DNA of 64,000 bases, taken from Ignavibacteriales bacterium. GTDB lineage: Bacteria; Bacteroidota; Ignavibacteria; UBA10030. The notes under the pieces were generated by a model. It had not been told where the DNA came from, did not search any database, and saw nothing but the letters and a program-made list of their open reading frames with translations. The stretch spans positions 434,001-498,000 of the forward strand of contig JAPLFR010000016.1 of NCBI GenBank assembly GCA_026390575.1, read 5' to 3'. Of this stretch, positions 59,958 to 64,000 are shown in pieces. Position 1 is the first letter of the stretch. Each line of letters opens with the position of its first letter. Made by a program: the position numbers and the translations under genes.

Positions 59958-62099
59958 TTACTGCACAATCCTCCCTGCGCGTAATTCTTTTACAATTCTT
60001 TCAGTTTTATAGATTTTCTCCAATCCTTCGAGCAATCCAGCAGAGTGAACGGAGACAGTCCTATTTTTCGTGTCATCAAAGATGATATCACCCGGCAGAC
60101 TTTCGATGTTACCGTCGAACGCCAAGCCAACCACTTCCAAATTCTTGTTGATCAACGGGCTGCCGGAATTACCGCCGGTAATGTCGTTCGTTGAGACGAA
60201 GTTCATCGGTGTATTCATATGAAACGCTGCAGGTGGATTCATCCAGCGCTCCGACAACTTCCATGGATCTTTCATACCAAACGAATAGTACCGATCGTAC
60301 AATCCATAGAACGTCGTTACAGGCGGAGCGATCGTGCCATTGTATTCGTATCGTTTTACTATGCCATCAGCAATGCGAAGCGTGAATGTAGCATCCGGTG
60401 GAATTTGCGTTCCATAGACTTCGTACATTGCATTGCCAAGCATTTGTTCACATGCTTGAAGTTTTTCATTGATGTTGCTATATCCCTTTTGAAGTTCATT
60501 GATGTGCATTCGTTCGGCAACAACAAACGCTATCAAAGGATCGTTTGACTTGAGAATAGCATCCGGTGTTTCGGCAAGCAGCGCTTGTGTTTTTTCTTTC
60601 GATGCAATGATTGAATTTGCGCTTAAATCTTCTGCTGCTTGTTCGGGTGTGCGTCCCGCCATCAGTTTGTCAAACGCCTTATCTTTCCCCACTAACGCAC
60701 GCGCCATAATACCTAATCGGAATGCGAGCAGCCGTTTCTCAACTTCCGGCGTTAATTTAGAGGGATAGAATTTAGTTCTTGTCGAATCTGCAATCAAATC
60801 CTTAGACTGATTCGCTACATTTACAAGATCCGCTGTCAATGATAAATACTTGGGGAAGTTACGTCCGCGTAACCTCAGCGCGTCGAATTCCGGATAGAGC
60901 TCTGTCAGCTCGGATTGATACTGCTTAATATCGCTCCACGGATCGCCGTACTTCTTGTTGAGTGCCGGTCTGTCAAGCGTTGCATTGTGAAACTTCTTTT
61001 CAAAATCTTTTTTCTTCGCCATCATCACAGGGTCCTGCAGACCGCTCAAATATCCTGTAACAGCTTTCCGCGAATTTTCTAATCCAAAGATTGTGTTGAG
61101 ATATTTCAATTTTGCTTCAGGATGTGCTGCAATATACGATGAATAGATTGTTCCGACCTTCTCATACGTCTCGATATTTGTCGGATACAAAACATCACGC
61201 AGATATTCTAACTGTGCCACCGTTTTCAAACGGTTCGTTCTGCCGGGATTTCCGATCACGAACACTGCTTCCCCTTCTTGCGCACCATCCTGACTGAATC
61301 GAAAAAAGTTTGCAGTCTTCAATGGTGTGCCGTTATCATAAACGCGGAAGAATGCGCAATCAAAATCATACCGAGGATAGGTGAAATTATCCGGATCACC
61401 GCCGAAGAATGCCATCATCTCTTCCGGCGCGTACACGAGACGTACGTCTGTGTACCGTTTGTATCCATACAGTGAATAGCGCCCGCCATTGTAGAACGAA
61501 ACGACACTAAACACCATCGAATCTTGCGGGGCACTCGTTTTATAGTTTGCTGCATACCGTTTCTGGATTTCCTGCATCTTTGCCATGCGATTTTCTACCT
61601 TGGCGTTTTCTGTTGCACCGCTGTCAAACGCTTCTTGTACTTCTTTCGTAACATCTTCCATCACAAGCAATTGGTCGATAAAGATGTTGGATGCTTTCCT
61701 TTCGTCATTCAATGTAGCTGCGTAGAATCCAGCTTCCGTTAACCGTTCACCTTCTCTATTCACACTATCCAAAGCAGAACGGGCGCAATGATGATTTGTC
61801 ATGACCAAACCGTCTTCCGAAACGAATGATGCCGTGCAATTTGGAAGACGCAGTGCAGATAAGCGCGCCTTATCAAACCACTCTTTTGACGGAGTAAAGT
61901 TATATGTCTTGGCAAAATAATCTACGGGCGGGAAATCGAACGTCCACATTTTGCCTGTATCATACTGTCCGGCTTGAACTTTTTCGAGATCGATATGACG
62001 CGACATATCGCTTCTCGTTGCCTGCTGAGTTGAACAGCCCGCCAAAATCACTACGACAACAAAAGACACGAAACTATACTTCAAGAGAACATGTTTCAT
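59958..62099 (-). CDS. S46-family dipeptidyl peptidase lipoprotein
   Basis: A 713-aa exported serine peptidase of family S46 (DPP7/DPP11 type), releasing dipeptides from the N-terminus of peptides for nutrition. The lipobox LAGC at residues 19-22 predicts a lipoprotein. The catalytic triad is seen: His in MTNHHCARS, Asp in the YPRYDFDCAFF region and Ser in ITGGNSGSPLIN. The central helical insertion typical of S46 covers about 290-540. DPP7 (hydrophobic P1) versus DPP11 (acidic P1) cannot be decided confidently. The tail is FDGNIESLPGD and ends at LRAGRIVQ. It stands alone, divergent from a barrel-protein gene. GAGGT lies before the ATG. Confidence 0.93.
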   Translation of the reverse strand: MKHVLLKYSFVSFVVVVILAGCSTQQATRSDMSRHIDLEKVQAGQYDTGKMWTFDFPPVDYFAKTYNFTPSKEWFDKARLSALRLPNCTASFVSEDGLVMTNHHCARSALDSVNREGERLTEAGFYAATLNDERKASNIFIDQLLVMEDVTKEVQEAFDSGATENAKVENRMAKMQEIQKRYAANYKTSAPQDSMVFSVVSFYNGGRYSLYGYKRYTDVRLVYAPEEMMAFFGGDPDNFTYPRYDFDCAFFRVYDNGTPLKTANFFRFSQDGAQEGEAVFVIGNPGRTNRLKTVAQLEYLRDVLYPTNIETYEKVGTIYSSYIAAHPEAKLKYLNTIFGLENSRKAVTGYLSGLQDPVMMAKKKDFEKKFHNATLDRPALNKKYGDPWSDIKQYQSELTELYPEFDALRLRGRNFPKYLSLTADLVNVANQSKDLIADSTRTKFYPSKLTPEVEKRLLAFRLGIMARALVGKDKAFDKLMAGRTPEQAAEDLSANSIIASKEKTQALLAETPDAILKSNDPLIAFVVAERMHINELQKGYSNINEKLQACEQMLGNAMYEVYGTQIPPDATFTLRIADGIVKRYEYNGTIAPPVTTFYGLYDRYYSFGMKDPWKLSERWMNPPAAFHMNTPMNFVSTNDITGGNSGSPLINKNLEVVGLAFDGNIESLPGDIIFDDTKNRTVSVHSAGLLEGLEKIYKTERIVKELRAGRIVQ

Positions 62100-62230
62100 A
62101 CAGACCTCATTTAGTGAATTTAATATTTATAATTAAAATGTATGAAGAACAATCTGTCGATGCAATCAATACATGTGAAAAAATAGAGCACACTTTTTTC
62201 AACTGGGAATATTCCTTACATTCAGCAACA

Positions 62231-62797
62231 ATGGTACTACAACGAACAACATGGCGCAGAGGTTCCGTTCTTCTCATAGGAATACTTTTTCTTACAAGTT
62301 GGCAGAAGGCGACCGCACAAGAGCTTAAGCAGAGAAGTGGAATTCCTACTTCATGGCTCGTTATGCAGGCGGTGCCAAGTATTTCATGGACATGCTTTCC
62401 GGCACAAACTCACTTTTCTTTTGAATGGGAAGCAACGCCTCTCTTGTATACGTGGGGAATGACGAAGCTCGATCCGCCGTTGCACTTTTTCTTCGTAACT
62501 CAACCCGAACGGTTTGCAGGTTCGGTCGAATTCAATATCTCCACACAGCTTTACACGAGCAAAGTCGGATCAAGCCATTGGGGATTTTCCGGACAACTGT
62601 TGGCACATCTGCCGCTCGTGGAACACGGTGAATATCTCGGACTGAATCTTGGCGTTGCACGATACAACATCGCCGGTATATCTTCAAACTATTTTGTTGG
62701 AGGATGTTCGACACTGTTTGGTTTTCTTCATTATAATATTAAGTACAGTCCTGCCGATGCAATTTGGATGCATGCAATCGAATTTCGTTTCTTCTGA
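62231..62797 (+). CDS. Putative exported outer-membrane-type protein
   Basis: A predicted 188-aa exported protein of unknown function. The ATG at 62231 begins a signal peptide (RRGSVLLIGILFLTSWQKATAQ). The frame is open to 61904, and ATG 62138 is an alternative, but the upstream part is charged and overlaps the S46 gene on the other strand. The mature part is rich in aromatic residues and beta strands (THFSFEWEATPLLYTWGM, YLGLNLGVARYNI, IWMHAIEFRFF) and ends in Phe like an outer-membrane barrel. It has no family I recognise. The next gene starts ten bases later, suggesting co-transcription. Confidence 0.6.
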   Translation: MVLQRTTWRRGSVLLIGILFLTSWQKATAQELKQRSGIPTSWLVMQAVPSISWTCFPAQTHFSFEWEATPLLYTWGMTKLDPPLHFFFVTQPERFAGSVEFNISTQLYTSKVGSSHWGFSGQLLAHLPLVEHGEYLGLNLGVARYNIAGISSNYFVGGCSTLFGFLHYNIKYSPADAIWMHAIEFRFF

Positions 62798-62806
62798 TGC
62801 GCTGTT

Positions 62807-63763
62807 ATGAACGATAAAAAGCATTTGCTTCGTTTCATTCTTTTTTCACTTATTTCCTTTCACAGCTCATTCATTACTACTGGCTGCAGTTCTTTTGTCA
62901 CCCGATTCATTACAAAATCTTTTGAGAATCTTCCGGGTTCGCCCGACACTGTCGCCGCAAAAATAACGCATCCAATTTTTCGGAATGTTGGACTGTCGGT
63001 GTTATGGGTTGGTCATGCAACGTGTCTCATTCAAATCGGTGATAAAATATTTCTTACTGATCCGATTTTTACTGAGACGGCGGGTATGATATCCAAACGC
63101 AGAATTGAGCCGGGAATTCTGCCGTCTTCCATTGATAAACTGGATTATATTCTCATATCCCATATTCATTTTGATCATTTGAGTTATGGAAGTTTATCCA
63201 TGCTGCCCAAATCTGCAGTGATGATTCTGCCTGTTGGCAGTGCGGAGTACACGCCGGAGTTTGGTTTTTCTACGTATCGTGAGATGGGCCCGTGGACAAC
63301 ATTCGAAGCAGATGGCGTGAGAATTACTGCTGTTCCTGTCAAACATTTTAATGGACGGTACGGATTCGATGGCGGTTGGTTGAATCATAACACGTACACC
63401 GGTTATGTGATCGAGTATCAAGGTACAACAGTTTTCTTTGCGGGCGATACAGGATATGATCCTGAAAAGTTCAAGGAGATCGGCAGAAAATTTGCCGTTG
63501 ACGTTGCCTTTCTTCCCATTGCACCGATTGAACCGCACGATTTCATGAAACTTGTGCACGCCGATCCAGAAGAAGCCCTTCAAATTTTTAATGACGTGCA
63601 TGCGAAAATCATGATTCCTATTCATCATCGTACGTTTGTACAAGGATTAGATTCTTCGCTGACATTCGCACAAGACCAGATGAAACGGCTTATTACTGAA
63701 CGCCATTTGGAAGATCGCGTTCTTATTCTCAACACCGGTGAACAACGAATTCTCACACCTTAG
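62807..63763 (+). CDS. MBL-fold metallo-hydrolase lipoprotein, NAPE-PLD/UlaG-like
   Basis: A 318-aa metallo-beta-lactamase-fold hydrolase with a lipoprotein signal (ITTGCSSF). The core LWVGHATCLIQIG and metal-binding ISHIHFDHLS, later PVKHFNGRYG, FFAGDTGYD and PIHHRTF, match the NAPE-PLD/RomA-like branch. Zinc ligands are the HxHxDH motif, the later His and the Asp of AGDTGYD. Family members cleave phosphodiester bonds in lipids or act on lactones; the exact substrate is not known. It is exported, which is typical for this branch in Bacteroidota. It follows the preceding gene by ten bases. Confidence 0.87.
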   Translation: MNDKKHLLRFILFSLISFHSSFITTGCSSFVTRFITKSFENLPGSPDTVAAKITHPIFRNVGLSVLWVGHATCLIQIGDKIFLTDPIFTETAGMISKRRIEPGILPSSIDKLDYILISHIHFDHLSYGSLSMLPKSAVMILPVGSAEYTPEFGFSTYREMGPWTTFEADGVRITAVPVKHFNGRYGFDGGWLNHNTYTGYVIEYQGTTVFFAGDTGYDPEKFKEIGRKFAVDVAFLPIAPIEPHDFMKLVHADPEEALQIFNDVHAKIMIPIHHRTFVQGLDSSLTFAQDQMKRLITERHLEDRVLILNTGEQRILTP

Positions 63764-63852
63764 GCTCCCGATCGAGGATTGAACTCCACAAAAGAAAGGA
63801 CTTATTCACATCAGGAACGACATTCTCTCTAGTGAAACGAGATACTCTCCTG

Positions 63853-63868
63853 TTATATTTAAATATAA
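63853..63868. promoter_or_regulatory. AT palindrome upstream of purN region
   Basis: TTATATTTAAATATAA is a perfect 16-base palindrome immediately before a 30-codon open reading frame leading to purN. It may be a protein-binding site or simply a promoter-rich AT tract. Confidence 0.3.
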
Positions 63869-63870
63869 TC

Positions 63871-63963
63871 ATGAAAAACGCACGCTTTTCGTTGATTCTC
63901 CTTCAACTTCTCATTACATTTCCACATTATCGTAGGGTAAAAACTCTGGCAATAGTGGAATGA
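63871..63963 (+). CDS. Small 30-codon ORF overlapping purN start
   Basis: A 30-codon reading frame beginning ATGAAAAACGC, with a hydrophobic middle (SLILLQLLITF), ends in a TGA that overlaps the purN ATG (ATGA at 63960-63963). The overlap allows translational coupling. No ribosome-binding site is obvious, and it may be only a chance reading frame or the remains of a signal peptide. Confidence 0.25.
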   Translation: MKNARFSLILLQLLITFPHYRRVKTLAIVE

Positions 63964-64000
63964 ACATCGCGGTCTTCGCCTCAGGGCGCGGCTCAAATTT
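63960..64000 (+). CDS. purN: Phosphoribosylglycinamide formyltransferase, start only
   Basis: The last 41 bases begin a reading frame MNIAVFASGRGSNF, the characteristic N-terminus of PurN, which transfers a formyl group to glycinamide ribonucleotide in purine synthesis. The glycine-rich ASGRGSNF loop binds phosphate. The window ends after 13 complete codons, so only the start is seen. Confidence 0.8.
   Translation, partial: MNIAVFASGRGSN

Overview
The window looks like chromosome from a plant-polysaccharide-degrading member of the Bacteroidota/Ignavibacteria side of the FCB group. Four secreted proteins end in the type IX secretion (T9SS) sorting domain with the QNYPNPFNP-type motif that is common in Ignavibacteria and relatives. 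A PorV-family protein, a carboxypeptidase-regulatory-like TonB receptor, an S46 peptidase and many lipoproteins fit the same picture. Taxonomy is inferred from protein style only; no rRNA or tRNA gene was seen and base composition was not computed.

Layout. (1) 1-9223, plus strand: secreted glycoside hydrolases GH3 (cut by the window start), GH51 with a PA14 domain, GH95, a decayed GH2 tail, and a GH2 beta-galactosidase. This set suits arabinose, fucose and galactose side chains of hemicellulose such as xyloglucan or arabinoxylan. (2) 9447-21986, minus strand: two very large secreted CotH-kinase-fold proteins, a small T9SS cargo, a HlyD-type adaptor, a VTC-type polyphosphate polymerase domain protein, a DUF4956 membrane protein and an SdiA-regulated-like lipoprotein. 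This is the best candidate for a poorly described system. (3) 22086-23600: a GH5 endoglucanase with a T9SS tail. (4) 23897-32099, minus strand: TonB receptor, an 873-aa surface-type protein with three sugar-binding-like repeats, a PorV-family barrel and an IPT/beta-propeller lipoprotein; no SusD is present. (5) 32746-41428, plus strand: LacI regulator, xylulokinase, xylose isomerase, aldose 1-epimerase, sodium/sugar symporter and an unusual GH13 enzyme. (6) 41520-48863, minus strand: GH94 phosphorylase, GPH transporter, aldo/keto reductase and a second GH3. (7) 49524-64000: mostly housekeeping genes: response regulator, hybrid histidine kinase, TMTC-like membrane/TPR protein, RodZ-like protein, LigA, outer-membrane barrels, STAS protein, XerD-type recombinase, S46 peptidase, MBL-fold lipoprotein, and the first codons of purN at the window edge.

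How it fits together (inference): secreted hydrolases trim hemicellulose outside or in the periplasm. Oligosaccharides cross the outer membrane through the TonB complex and the inner membrane through the SSS and GPH symporters. Xylose enters the pentose phosphate pathway by xylA/xylB, and beta-linked disaccharides are phosphorolysed by GH94. The LacI protein, divergent from the TonB operon and just upstream of xylBA, is the obvious local regulator.
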